Positions 9,973-17,811 of a DNA stretch of 64,000 bases are shown here, piece by piece (position 1 is the first letter of the stretch; every line of letters begins with the position of its first letter). The DNA is taken from NCBI GenBank assembly GCA_038229415.1, contig JBBROM010000007.1:1-64000 (forward strand). The letters run 5' to 3'. The position numbers were made by a program, and so were the translations under genes. A model generated the notes under the pieces. It saw only the letters and a program-made list of their open reading frames with translations. It did no database searches and was not told where the DNA came from. This DNA is from JANXUR01 sp038229415 (lineage in GTDB: Bacteria > Acidobacteriota > Terriglobia > Terriglobales > Acidobacteriaceae).

Positions 9973-12552
9973 ATGTATGGACTGAATCGGACTATTACCG
10001 TTGCCGTGATGTTGCTGCTGGTATCCGGGTTTGCCGCAGGCCAGGCAACGGTGAACGAGGCGCTAGAAACCGCAGCTATCTATGTGGATGCCAACACTGG
10101 CAATGACGCCAACGCAGGCACCGCGTCGCAGCCGCTTAAGACGATCTCCGCCGCGTTGTCGGTTGCCAGCACCAACAATCGCAGCGGCATAGGCACGAAT
10201 GTGCTGGTGAATCCGGGAACGTACCGCGAAAGCTTGAGCATCGGTACCAGTACGCGCGACACCAGTTCGCCCATCACGGTGCAGTCCGTGACGCCAGGCA
10301 CGGTGACGGTCAGCGGCGCAGTGCAATACACCGGCTGGCAAACCTACTCCGGCAATCCTTCCATCTACAGTTCCTATTGGGGGAATGAGTGGGGCGTGTG
10401 TCCCGCGAATGTTGGCGGGCCAACTCCGCAGCCGATCGTCATGCGGCGAGAAATGGTGTTTGTCAACGGCAGTCCGATGACGCAGGTGCTCTCGCTGGCG
10501 CAGATGGTGTATCCGGGTACCTTTTTCGCGGATGAAGTCGCAAATCAGGTCTATGTTTGGCCACCAGCGGGTACCAACATGGTGACCGCAGACGTGGAAA
10601 TCTCTACCCGGCCCACGCTGCTAAGCGTATCCGGACACGACAATATGGTGTTCCGCGGACTTAACTTTGAATACGCCAACACCTGCCGCGACAATTCTGC
10701 CGTCATCCTGTTTAGTACGTCACAGAACATTCTGTTCGATCAGGTCAACTTCTTGTGGAACAACGCCACCGGCTTGCAAGTGACCAACCCGGTGACGCAC
10801 TTTACGGTGCAGAATTCCACCGCCAACCACAACGGGCAGTCCGGTTTTAAGGGCACCATGACCAAGTACGGTTTGTGGCAGAACAATGTGGCCAACTACA
10901 ACAACTGGCGCGGGGCGCAGGGCGCCTATTACGTGTGGAACACCGGCGGAGCGCACTTCTTCGAGGCGCATTCCGACACCGTGAACGGCCTTACCCTGGC
11001 CTACAACCAGACTCACGGCGTTCACTGGGACACTGATAATGCCAACATCACCGTCACTGGATTAAAGGCGGTACAAAACGTAGCCAACGGCATTATGGTG
11101 GAGGCCTCGCAGGGGCCAGTCACCTTTGACGCAAGCTACGCCTGCTCGAACGACATCACCACACATGACAGCAGCAACTATCAGGGAGGCCTGCTGTTGC
11201 GCCACGCGCAGAGCGTGAGCTTCACCAACGGAACGCTGTACAACAACGGCGCATCGCAGATCAACCTGCAAGGGCAGCTCGGTGGTCTGGCAATCACCGA
11301 CTGGGAAACCGGCACCGCCTACAATCTGGTAACGCAGAGCTTAAACCTGAATCAAAACGTGCTGTATGGAACCAATCTGCAACCGGTGTTTAGCGACAGC
11401 GTGCTCGGCGGCGCAGATTGGACGACCTTCCAGACCACGCTGACTTCGAGTAAGAATCAGTTCTACAACGCCACGATGAACAGCGCGTTTGTGGTTCCCT
11501 CGCCGGTGAATGCGACTTCCGATACGTTTACCCAGTGGCAGGGTCTAACCGGGCAGGACGCTAGCTCGAACTGGGCTCAGCCAACAGATCCGGCCGCTGC
11601 CTGTGCTGTCGCTGCGGATAAGGCGGACTTCTGGCTGATTGCTGGCGCGGGTCAGAGCACCCTCTCGCAGACAGGCGTTGCGTCGGCCAATTTCAGCTTG
11701 GTGCCCATCGGAAGCTTTACTGGAACGGTCAACTTTTCGGTGGACGCATCGCAGGCACCGGGAATCACCGCGTCGCTTTCCAGTCCGGCCGCCTCTGGAT
11801 CGGCGGCGGAAACGCTCTCTTTTACGGCCAGCACCGGCGTGGTTCCGGGCACCTATCCCGTTACCTTGATTGGAAACAACGGCAGTATCAGCCGGGCTAC
11901 AACGATCAATGTGGTGGTGCCACAGACGAGCATCCGCTTGTCAAGCAATGCTTTAGTTTTTGCCTCGCAAACAGTTGGCACTACAAGCGTTGCGCAAACT
12001 ATAACAATAACCAATACCGGCACGACAGCGATCACTTTTTCGCCTCTGGCGGCGGGAACGAACTTCGGCGCGACCACGAACTGCTCGACCTTGGCCGCAA
12101 AAGCGTCCTGCACCGTCACCGTGACCTTCAGCCCACTGGGAGCTAGAGCGTATAGCAGTCTGGTCGTCCTTACAGACAGCGACGCAACGGCCACGCAGAC
12201 GATTTCTGTGACTGGCACCGGACTGGCCCGGCCCTCGGTCAGCTTCTCTCCGGGCACGCTTGCCTTTGGCAGCAACAAAGTAGGAACCAAGAGCGTCGCC
12301 AAGACGGCGACCTTCACCAACACCAGCACTGCCTCCACGCTAGTGATCAGCAGTATTGTGCTTGCAGGTACCAACCCGGGTGACTACACGCAGACCAACA
12401 GCTGCGGCAGCTCGCTGGCGCCGGGAGCCAGTTGCACCTTTACGGTCACATTCACTGCAGGGGTTAAGGGTAGCCGTCCCGCCACCATAACGATGTACGA
12501 AAACACGGCGGCGGGTAAACACAATCTGAACCTGACGGGTAGCGGATCGTAA
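9973..12552 (+). CDS. Secreted right-handed beta-helix protein with two choice-of-anchor D repeats
   Basis: This 859-residue protein starts at ATG 9973, chosen because GAGGGG precedes it and it opens a signal peptide (MYGLNRTITVAVMLLLVSGFAAGQ). The N-terminal motif YVDANTGNDANAGT and the following rungs match the neighbouring paralogues closely, including MRREMVFVNGSPMTQVLSL, GTFFADE and NNWRGAQGAYY. An Ig-like linker follows from DFWLIAGAG, and only two ASH repeats (from residue ~653) close the protein at GSGS. It is the third of the tandem set, a short form of its upstream neighbour. Like them it has a Cys pair per ASH unit and no visible C-terminal anchor. It is probably extracellular or outer-membrane associated; the ligand or substrate is unknown. 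Confidence 0.85.
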   Translation: MYGLNRTITVAVMLLLVSGFAAGQATVNEALETAAIYVDANTGNDANAGTASQPLKTISAALSVASTNNRSGIGTNVLVNPGTYRESLSIGTSTRDTSSPITVQSVTPGTVTVSGAVQYTGWQTYSGNPSIYSSYWGNEWGVCPANVGGPTPQPIVMRREMVFVNGSPMTQVLSLAQMVYPGTFFADEVANQVYVWPPAGTNMVTADVEISTRPTLLSVSGHDNMVFRGLNFEYANTCRDNSAVILFSTSQNILFDQVNFLWNNATGLQVTNPVTHFTVQNSTANHNGQSGFKGTMTKYGLWQNNVANYNNWRGAQGAYYVWNTGGAHFFEAHSDTVNGLTLAYNQTHGVHWDTDNANITVTGLKAVQNVANGIMVEASQGPVTFDASYACSNDITTHDSSNYQGGLLLRHAQSVSFTNGTLYNNGASQINLQGQLGGLAITDWETGTAYNLVTQSLNLNQNVLYGTNLQPVFSDSVLGGADWTTFQTTLTSSKNQFYNATMNSAFVVPSPVNATSDTFTQWQGLTGQDASSNWAQPTDPAAACAVAADKADFWLIAGAGQSTLSQTGVASANFSLVPIGSFTGTVNFSVDASQAPGITASLSSPAASGSAAETLSFTASTGVVPGTYPVTLIGNNGSISRATTINVVVPQTSIRLSSNALVFASQTVGTTSVAQTITITNTGTTAITFSPLAAGTNFGATTNCSTLAAKASCTVTVTFSPLGARAYSSLVVLTDSDATATQTISVTGTGLARPSVSFSPGTLAFGSNKVGTKSVAKTATFTNTSTASTLVISSIVLAGTNPGDYTQTNSCGSSLAPGASCTFTVTFTAGVKGSRPATITMYENTAAGKHNLNLTGSGS

Positions 12553-12919
12553 TCTCACGATTCCGCTCAAGCGACACCGGGGGTCTCCTTTCAAGTGATT
12601 CAGAGGAGACCCTTTTCATGCAGGGTCGTTCTTCCTAGGCAAAATTTTTCTTCCTCAAGACATTAGCGAAAACCCGTAACTCCTTGAACGTTATCCACAG
12701 GTACCTTTGTTGCCAATACGGAACCAGCAAAGTTACTAGACCGTTAGTACATATTCGACGGAAAATTCAATGGTTTCAACTGTTTGCGTTGCTTTTGCCG
12801 CTTCGGCGACTGGGGCGACGTGCGTACTTCTCTCTCTGGTCACATTGCACTGCTGGAATGCCAGCAGCCAGAGATTCCTTTCCGGCCACGCGCTGGAGAA
12901 AGCGCGTAGGGGTGATGCG
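12553..12919. other. Intergenic region between the third and fourth paralogues
   Basis: These 367 bases contain the terminator at 12581-12617 and the leader of the next gene. An open frame that begins at 12770 in the same phase as the fourth paralogue is best read as leader, because the signal peptide starts at 12920. No RNA gene seen. Confidence 0.45.
12581..12617 (+). terminator. Terminator after the third paralogue
   Basis: GGGTCTCC (12581-12588) pairs perfectly with GGAGACCC (12605-12612) across a 16-base loop and is followed by TTTTC. It sits 29 bases after the stop codon. Confidence 0.7.
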
Positions 12920-15733
12920 ATGAAAAACCACTTTAGAATTTTTCTGTATCTGGCTGTGGCAGTGTCGCTTACAGGCTCGGCTCTGGGACAGGCAACGGTT
13001 AACGAAAGTCTGGAGACCGCCACCATTTATGTGGACGCCGTCAACGGAAGCGACTCCAACCCCGGTACGCAGGATGCACCCCTGGCTTCTCTCAACGCGG
13101 GCGTGAACATTGCAGTGGCCAATAATAAGCAAGGCGTCGGCACAAGGGTTGTGATAAACCCGGGCGTTTACCGGGAGTCGCTCACGCTCACCCAAACCGC
13201 GAAGCTCACCAGTTTCCCCATCACCTTGGAAGCGGCGACGCCCGGAACCGCAGCCGTGAGTGGCGCGGTCCAATACACAGGCTGGAACTCATCCGCCACC
13301 AATCCCGCGATTTACACCAACAGTTGGCCGAATAATTGGGGCAATTGCGCGCAGAAACACAGCGCTCCCCCGGCGCAGGATATCGTGCTGCGTCGTGAGA
13401 TGGTTTTCGTGAACGGCACCGCAATGACGCAAGTGCTGGCAGCTACAGATCTGGGCCCCGGAACCTTCTTTGCCGACTCGAACAGCAATACGTTGTCGGT
13501 GTGGCCACCGAGTGGAACAGACATGGCGGCGGCAGACGTGGAAGTGGCATCCCTGCCGACGCTGCTCGACGTCAATGGTATGGACAATCTTGTGTTCCGC
13601 GGCTTGGTGTTCCAGTACGCGGCCAGTTGCCTCGATACTTCTGCCGTGCTCGTGGAAGGCAGCGCCCAGAACATAATCTTCGACAACGACCAGTTTGTGT
13701 GGAACAACTCGCTGGGCTTCCGCATTCTGCATCCGGCGACCTACTTCACCGTGCAGAACTCTTCAGCGATGCATAATGGGCAATCGGGATTGCAGGGCAC
13801 ACAGACCAAGTACGGCTTGTGGCAGAACGACGTTGCCAGCTATAACAACTGGCGCGGGGCGCAGGGTGCCTACTACTCGTGGAACACCAGCGGCGCGCAT
13901 TTCTACGAAATCCACAACGACACCATAGACGGACTGACGCTGGCCTATAACCAGACCCATGGCGTGCACTGGGATACGGACAATACCAACATCACCGTCA
14001 GCGGGCTTACATCGGTCAATAACCTGCAGATCGGAGCATTCGTGGAAGCGAATGTGGGGCCGTTCAGCTTTGACAAGTCTTATGTCTGCGGCAACGGGGT
14101 TGCGTCCATGGCGGCAACTTCGGCTCTGGGAGGCCTGCAACTGCGCAACTCGCAGAATGTCAGCGTGACCAACAGCGCGATATACAGCAACAACCCGAAC
14201 CAGCTCAACGTGCAGGGCAAGAAGCTGGGCCTGTGGGTGCAGAACTGGGAGACCGGGGATCGCATAAAGGTCGTAACCAGCAATGTGACGTTTACCAACA
14301 ACGTGATCTACGGCGTTGGCGCACAGTTCTTGTTCAATGACAGCTATCTGGTGGATCCTGACTGGACCACCTTTGCGGGTTCGCTAATCTCCGACCAGAA
14401 CACCTGGTGGAATCCTGGCGCAACCAAGGTGTTTAAGGTGGCCTACCCCAACGCTGGAACCCTGGACGACTTCCCTGCCTGGCAAGGTGTGACCGGGCAA
14501 GACGTTTCCTCCGCTTTCACCTCCACTCCCGATGAAAGCCAGCCCTGCACAGTCAATGCAGATGCGCCGAATTTCTGGCTGATCACGGGCAGCACCGCTG
14601 CGAACACTTCCGCCACGGGCTACGCCACGATTGCCATGAGCGTTTCTCCGTTGGGCGGGTTCGCCGACACCGTGAATCTGACCGCGGACACGGGCAACGC
14701 CTTGCTCACTGCGTCATTCGATAATGCGAGCATCGCTGGCTCAGGCACAACGAACCTTACTGTTACCACCGACCCCAGCCTGACGGACGGCACTTATCCT
14801 GTTGTGGTGATTGCCAACAGCGGCGATGTGACGCATACCGTCACTATTCCAGTGACGGTTTCGCAGAGTGCTCTGACGCTTTCCACTACCACGCTTAACT
14901 TCGCGGATACCTCGATCGGAAACACCAGCTCGGCGCAGAGCTTCAACATCACCAATAACAGCCAGAACGCGATCACCCTCACCAGCCTTACGGCCTCGCA
15001 GGATTACACACTTAGCAACCTGTGTGGCTCGACGCTGGGAGCGGGCGGCACTTGCCGCGCCTATGTCTACTTCAATCCGACCCATGTGGGTACAGACAAC
15101 GGCACAGTCATCATCGTCTCTTCTGATGCAGGCAGCCCGCACACCATCACGCTGAACGGCAAAGGCATTGGGTTGCCGGGCATTGACGTGCGGCCGGGCA
15201 GTCTCTATGTCGGCGAGATGCCGCTGGGCGTGCAGAGTGCATCGCAGAACATCACCGTGACCAACACCAGCGGCAACGCTGCGAAGCTTTACATTGGCAA
15301 CGTCACCTTAACCGGCGTGAATCCTGGCGACTTTCTGCAAACCTCAGGATGCCCTCCAGCGCTGGCGGCTGGCGCGGCCTGCACCATTCAGGTGGCCTTC
15401 AAGCCCACTGCCTACGGCACCCGCAACGCCACACTTACGGTGTGGGACAACTCTCTACGCGGGATGCAGGCGATTGGATTGACCGGGCACAGCCAGCGAC
15501 CCAGTGGGGAGGCTGCCGTGGTCTCCACCAGTGCGGTGGCTGCGAAGCCGGTAAGCGCTGCTTCGAGCGGGAAGGCTGGGGTCGCACCTGCGCCTGCTGC
15601 CCAGGCGAACGTGAAGACGAGTGCACAGGCACCAGCAAAGGCTCACGCCAAAGTGGCGCGACACAGAGCACACGCGCGCCGACACAGCCGTCGGCACCAT
15701 GCTCGCCGACGCCGAGTCCACAAGCGGCGATAG
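12920..15733 (+). CDS. Secreted beta-helix protein with two ASH repeats and an Arg/His/Lys-rich C-terminal tail
   Basis: This 937-residue protein is the last of the four tandem paralogues. ATG 12920 is chosen for its AGGGGTGA ribosome site and the signal peptide it opens (MKNHFRIFLYLAVAVSLTGSALGQ). The beta-helix module (YVDAVNGSDSNPGT to ~540), Ig-like linker and two ASH repeats (~650-855) match the third paralogue. It then departs from its relatives: the last ~77 residues are an Ala/Lys/Pro linker that turns into dense Arg/His/Lys (ending RRHHARRRRVHKRR), resembling histone-H1-like or nucleic-acid/anionic-polymer binding tails. The tail is in frame and is followed 20 bases later by a good terminator, so it is not a sequencing slip. 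A role in attachment to anionic surface polymers or extracellular DNA is possible but unproven. Confidence 0.85.
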   Translation: MKNHFRIFLYLAVAVSLTGSALGQATVNESLETATIYVDAVNGSDSNPGTQDAPLASLNAGVNIAVANNKQGVGTRVVINPGVYRESLTLTQTAKLTSFPITLEAATPGTAAVSGAVQYTGWNSSATNPAIYTNSWPNNWGNCAQKHSAPPAQDIVLRREMVFVNGTAMTQVLAATDLGPGTFFADSNSNTLSVWPPSGTDMAAADVEVASLPTLLDVNGMDNLVFRGLVFQYAASCLDTSAVLVEGSAQNIIFDNDQFVWNNSLGFRILHPATYFTVQNSSAMHNGQSGLQGTQTKYGLWQNDVASYNNWRGAQGAYYSWNTSGAHFYEIHNDTIDGLTLAYNQTHGVHWDTDNTNITVSGLTSVNNLQIGAFVEANVGPFSFDKSYVCGNGVASMAATSALGGLQLRNSQNVSVTNSAIYSNNPNQLNVQGKKLGLWVQNWETGDRIKVVTSNVTFTNNVIYGVGAQFLFNDSYLVDPDWTTFAGSLISDQNTWWNPGATKVFKVAYPNAGTLDDFPAWQGVTGQDVSSAFTSTPDESQPCTVNADAPNFWLITGSTAANTSATGYATIAMSVSPLGGFADTVNLTADTGNALLTASFDNASIAGSGTTNLTVTTDPSLTDGTYPVVVIANSGDVTHTVTIPVTVSQSALTLSTTTLNFADTSIGNTSSAQSFNITNNSQNAITLTSLTASQDYTLSNLCGSTLGAGGTCRAYVYFNPTHVGTDNGTVIIVSSDAGSPHTITLNGKGIGLPGIDVRPGSLYVGEMPLGVQSASQNITVTNTSGNAAKLYIGNVTLTGVNPGDFLQTSGCPPALAAGAACTIQVAFKPTAYGTRNATLTVWDNSLRGMQAIGLTGHSQRPSGEAAVVSTSAVAAKPVSAASSGKAGVAPAPAAQANVKTSAQAPAKAHAKVARHRAHARRHSRRHHARRRRVHKRR

Positions 15734-15753
15734 CAGAACACGGCAACAAAACA

Positions 15754-15788
15754 GAGGCGCTCCCCACGGAGCGCCTCTTCTGTTTCTG
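15754..15788 (+). terminator. Terminator closing the surface-protein cluster
   Basis: A perfect 10-bp stem GAGGCGCTCC/GGAGCGCCTC with loop CCAC, followed by TTCTGTTTCT. It lies 20 bases after the stop of the basic-tailed paralogue. Confidence 0.8.
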
Positions 15789-15906
15789 GCCGGCGTAACC
15801 CCGAAACGCAATCGTCCTCAGCGTCTCTGGTAGCATCGTCACCAGCAGCCGGATTGCGGAAGTTGCACCACATTCGCGGACTGCGACCATCTCATGAAGG
15901 AACACT

Positions 15907-16314
15907 ATGTCTACCTTTGGACTCATCGAATACGCGGACGCCTCGCCGGAAGTGAAGGCTGTCTATGACGACATCATGGCCACCCGCAAGACCGACTACG
16001 TAACCAACTTTTGGCGTGCGATTGCTCACGACCCCGCCCTGCTGAAACGCACATGGGAGTCGCTCAAGGAGATCATGGGGCCGGGCGCGCTTGATCCGCT
16101 GACCAAGGAGCTGATCTACATTGCTGTGAGCGTGACCAATAGCTGCCACTACTGCATCGCCTCGCATACCGCGTCGGCGTTCGGCAAGGGCATGACCGAC
16201 GCCCAATTCAAGGAGCTGCAAAACGTGGTCGGCGCAGCCAACCTCACCAACAAGCTGGTGACGGGCTATCAGGTGGAGACGGACGAGCGCTTTGTGCCGC
16301 CGCTGAAGCGGTAG
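15907..16314 (+). CDS. AhpD-like / carboxymuconolactone decarboxylase family protein
   Basis: This 135-residue protein has the all-alpha AhpD-like fold signature: the CxxC-x3-H motif at Cys80, Cys83 and His87 (CHYCIASHT), preceded by the conserved helix DPLTKELIYIAVSVTNS. In this family the Cys pair acts as a peroxidase or disulfide reductase centre; true decarboxylases lack it, so a peroxidase-like or redox role is more likely than aromatic catabolism. The protein is cytoplasmic with no signal peptide. A Shine-Dalgarno AAGGAA lies before ATG 15907. An Rrf2 regulator follows 113 bases downstream in the same direction, and the pairing suggests a redox- or stress-responsive unit. Confidence 0.85.
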   Translation: MSTFGLIEYADASPEVKAVYDDIMATRKTDYVTNFWRAIAHDPALLKRTWESLKEIMGPGALDPLTKELIYIAVSVTNSCHYCIASHTASAFGKGMTDAQFKELQNVVGAANLTNKLVTGYQVETDERFVPPLKR

Positions 16315-16336
16315 TGGGCTACCTTTACATTTTCTC

Positions 16337-16372
16337 TTGACATCGCGATGCCGGGCAAGACATAGTATGTCT
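16337..16372 (+). promoter_or_regulatory. Candidate promoter and operator of the Rrf2 gene
   Basis: A consensus -35 TTGACA (16337-16342) is followed by a perfect 7+1+7 palindrome AGACATAGTATGTCT at 16358-16372, which covers the expected -10 position (CATAGT with 18-base spacing). A dyad across the -10 just upstream of a transcription-factor gene is the usual layout for autorepression. Binding by the Rrf2 protein is inference. Confidence 0.5.
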
Positions 16373-16427
16373 AGCAAGGTTGTCGGATTTAAATTGCCCG
16401 TGGAACCACCGAGGATTCGAGAGAGCC

Positions 16428-16886
16428 ATGAAAATCTCCCAAAAGGGCCTTTATGCCTTGCAGGCCCTGATGATGCTCTCCCGGCACTATAACCAAGGGG
16501 CGATCAAGATTCGCGACATCGCGTATGAGGAAGACTTGCCGGAGAAGTTTCTGGAGCTGATTCTGCTGGAGTTGAAGAACGCGCGGATTGTGGAGAGCGT
16601 GCGTGGGGCCAAGGGCGGATATCAGTTACGGCGGCCTTCCAGCCAGATTCGGCTGAGCGAGGTGATCCGGCTGATAGATGGCCCGCTGGCGCCGTTTGGT
16701 GATGCGGATTCCCTGCGCGGGTTGATCGAGCGCGATGCGGAGCATAGGGCGCTTTATCAGGTGTTTATGGACGTGCGGGATGCGGCAGCGAAGATTCTGG
16801 AGCACACGACGTTGGCGGATATTTGTCCGATGCCGGATGCGAGCAACGTAAAGCCGATGTTGCGGCCTAAGCTGAAGCAGCTTTAG
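16428..16886 (+). CDS. Rrf2 family transcriptional regulator
   Basis: This 152-residue protein starts at ATG 16428 (MKISQKGLYALQAL), the standard Rrf2 N terminus; an in-frame TTG at 16380 would add an unrelated leader. The winged helix-turn-helix spans ~10-65, with IKIRDIAYEEDLPEKFLELILLELK and the wing VRGAKGGYQLRRP. Only one Cys is seen in the C-terminal part (LADICPMPD), whereas IscR/NsrR-type members use three to ligate an iron-sulfur cluster, so this one probably senses something else or acts without a cluster. A palindrome over its own promoter suggests autoregulation. The upstream AhpD-like gene may be part of its regulon. Confidence 0.88.
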   Translation: MKISQKGLYALQALMMLSRHYNQGAIKIRDIAYEEDLPEKFLELILLELKNARIVESVRGAKGGYQLRRPSSQIRLSEVIRLIDGPLAPFGDADSLRGLIERDAEHRALYQVFMDVRDAAAKILEHTTLADICPMPDASNVKPMLRPKLKQL

Positions 16887-16938
16887 GTAGACAGTTCGAG
16901 AAGCTCGAATGAAAGCGGTTTAACGCGGAGCCCAGCTT

Positions 16939-16972
16939 CCGGGTTCCACTTAAGAGTGGAACCCGGGTTTTT
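16939..16972 (+). terminator. Strong rho-independent terminator after the Rrf2 gene
   Basis: A perfect 12-bp stem CCGGGTTCCACT/AGTGGAACCCGG with loop TAAG, followed by GTTTTTG. It separates the Rrf2 gene from the convergent secreted-protein gene. Confidence 0.85.
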
Positions 16973-17000
16973 GTTTGACAACTTTACTTGGTCAAGAACT

Positions 17001-17690
17001 TCAAGCGTCTGGCGGTTCATTTGCTTCCTCTTCGCCGCCGTCGTCATCGCCGTCCTCATCAATCGCGCCCTTCCCACCTACCTTGACGGTTGGATCCAAG
17101 CCAAAATAGAAGTTCGAACTGTTGGTAAAGTCCACCACTGCGGCACCGACACTGAAGCCGTAGAACGAGGCATTGGTCAGCGCGTTGATTTGGCCGAGAC
17201 AATAGCTCCAAGTGGGTACGACAGTGCCGCCATTTTCAATGGTGAAGGCCACGGGCCAACTGGCAACGGCGGGCATGGGGTACGACAGCGCGGCTACCGG
17301 ATTGCCGCCGAGGCGCAATGGCGACTGGGCGATGTTCGCCGGCCCACTGCTGCTCAATTGAGTCGCGGCACCCCAGATGAAGCTGGCGAGTATCCCGAGA
17401 GAGTCAGTGTTGTCGCCCGCCAGGCGGAAGATGCGTATGACAATGTAGTCTCCCTGCACGAAGCTCGGGGAGTAGGTATCCGAGGCTCCAAGAAACGTCC
17501 AGTCAGATGAATTGAGGGAGGTTACCTGCGATAAGCCGTTCGTCCAAATGGCACCGCTCCCGCCATAGGAGTACCAGGCGCGCGAGGTGGTCGCGAAGCC
17601 GGGGTTCGCACCGAAGTATGGTACGAACTGCCCGTATTGGGCGTTTTGAGCCTGAGTGCTAAAGCAGAGACTGAGGAGATAGGTTGCCAT
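17001..17690 (-). CDS. Hypothetical secreted protein with acidic C-terminal tail
   Basis: I do not recognise this 229-residue protein. The start ATG 17690 is chosen because AAAGGA precedes it and it gives a signal-peptide-like N terminus (MATYLLSLCFSTQAQNAQ). The mature part is rich in Ser, Gly, Tyr, Trp and Phe, with a pattern of short beta strands (WTFLGASDTYSPSFVQGDYIVIRIFRL), compatible with a beta-sandwich extracellular domain. The C-terminal ~25 residues are a run of Asp, Glu and Gly (IDEDGDDDGGEEEANEPPD). It lies downstream of the kinase gene on the same strand with a 121-base gap, so co-transcription is possible. Confidence 0.6.
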   Translation of the reverse strand: MATYLLSLCFSTQAQNAQYGQFVPYFGANPGFATTSRAWYSYGGSGAIWTNGLSQVTSLNSSDWTFLGASDTYSPSFVQGDYIVIRIFRLAGDNTDSLGILASFIWGAATQLSSSGPANIAQSPLRLGGNPVAALSYPMPAVASWPVAFTIENGGTVVPTWSYCLGQINALTNASFYGFSVGAAVVDFTNSSNFYFGLDPTVKVGGKGAIDEDGDDDGGEEEANEPPDA

Positions 17691-17811
17691 CGCAATTTCC
17701 TTTCCAGAACCGTGAAAAAGGGGATTCCGCTGTACTGGTAGCATCTCTTCCAGTAGCCGGAGAGAGAGTAGGACATTAACGCGTAGCAGCCAAAACGTCA
17801 AGCGGAATCGG

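Noticed and set aside
16956..17510. Plus-strand frame of 184 codons opposite the secreted-protein gene
   Set aside because: The minus-strand gene has a ribosome site and signal peptide; the plus-strand frame starts inside the Rrf2 terminator and lacks both.
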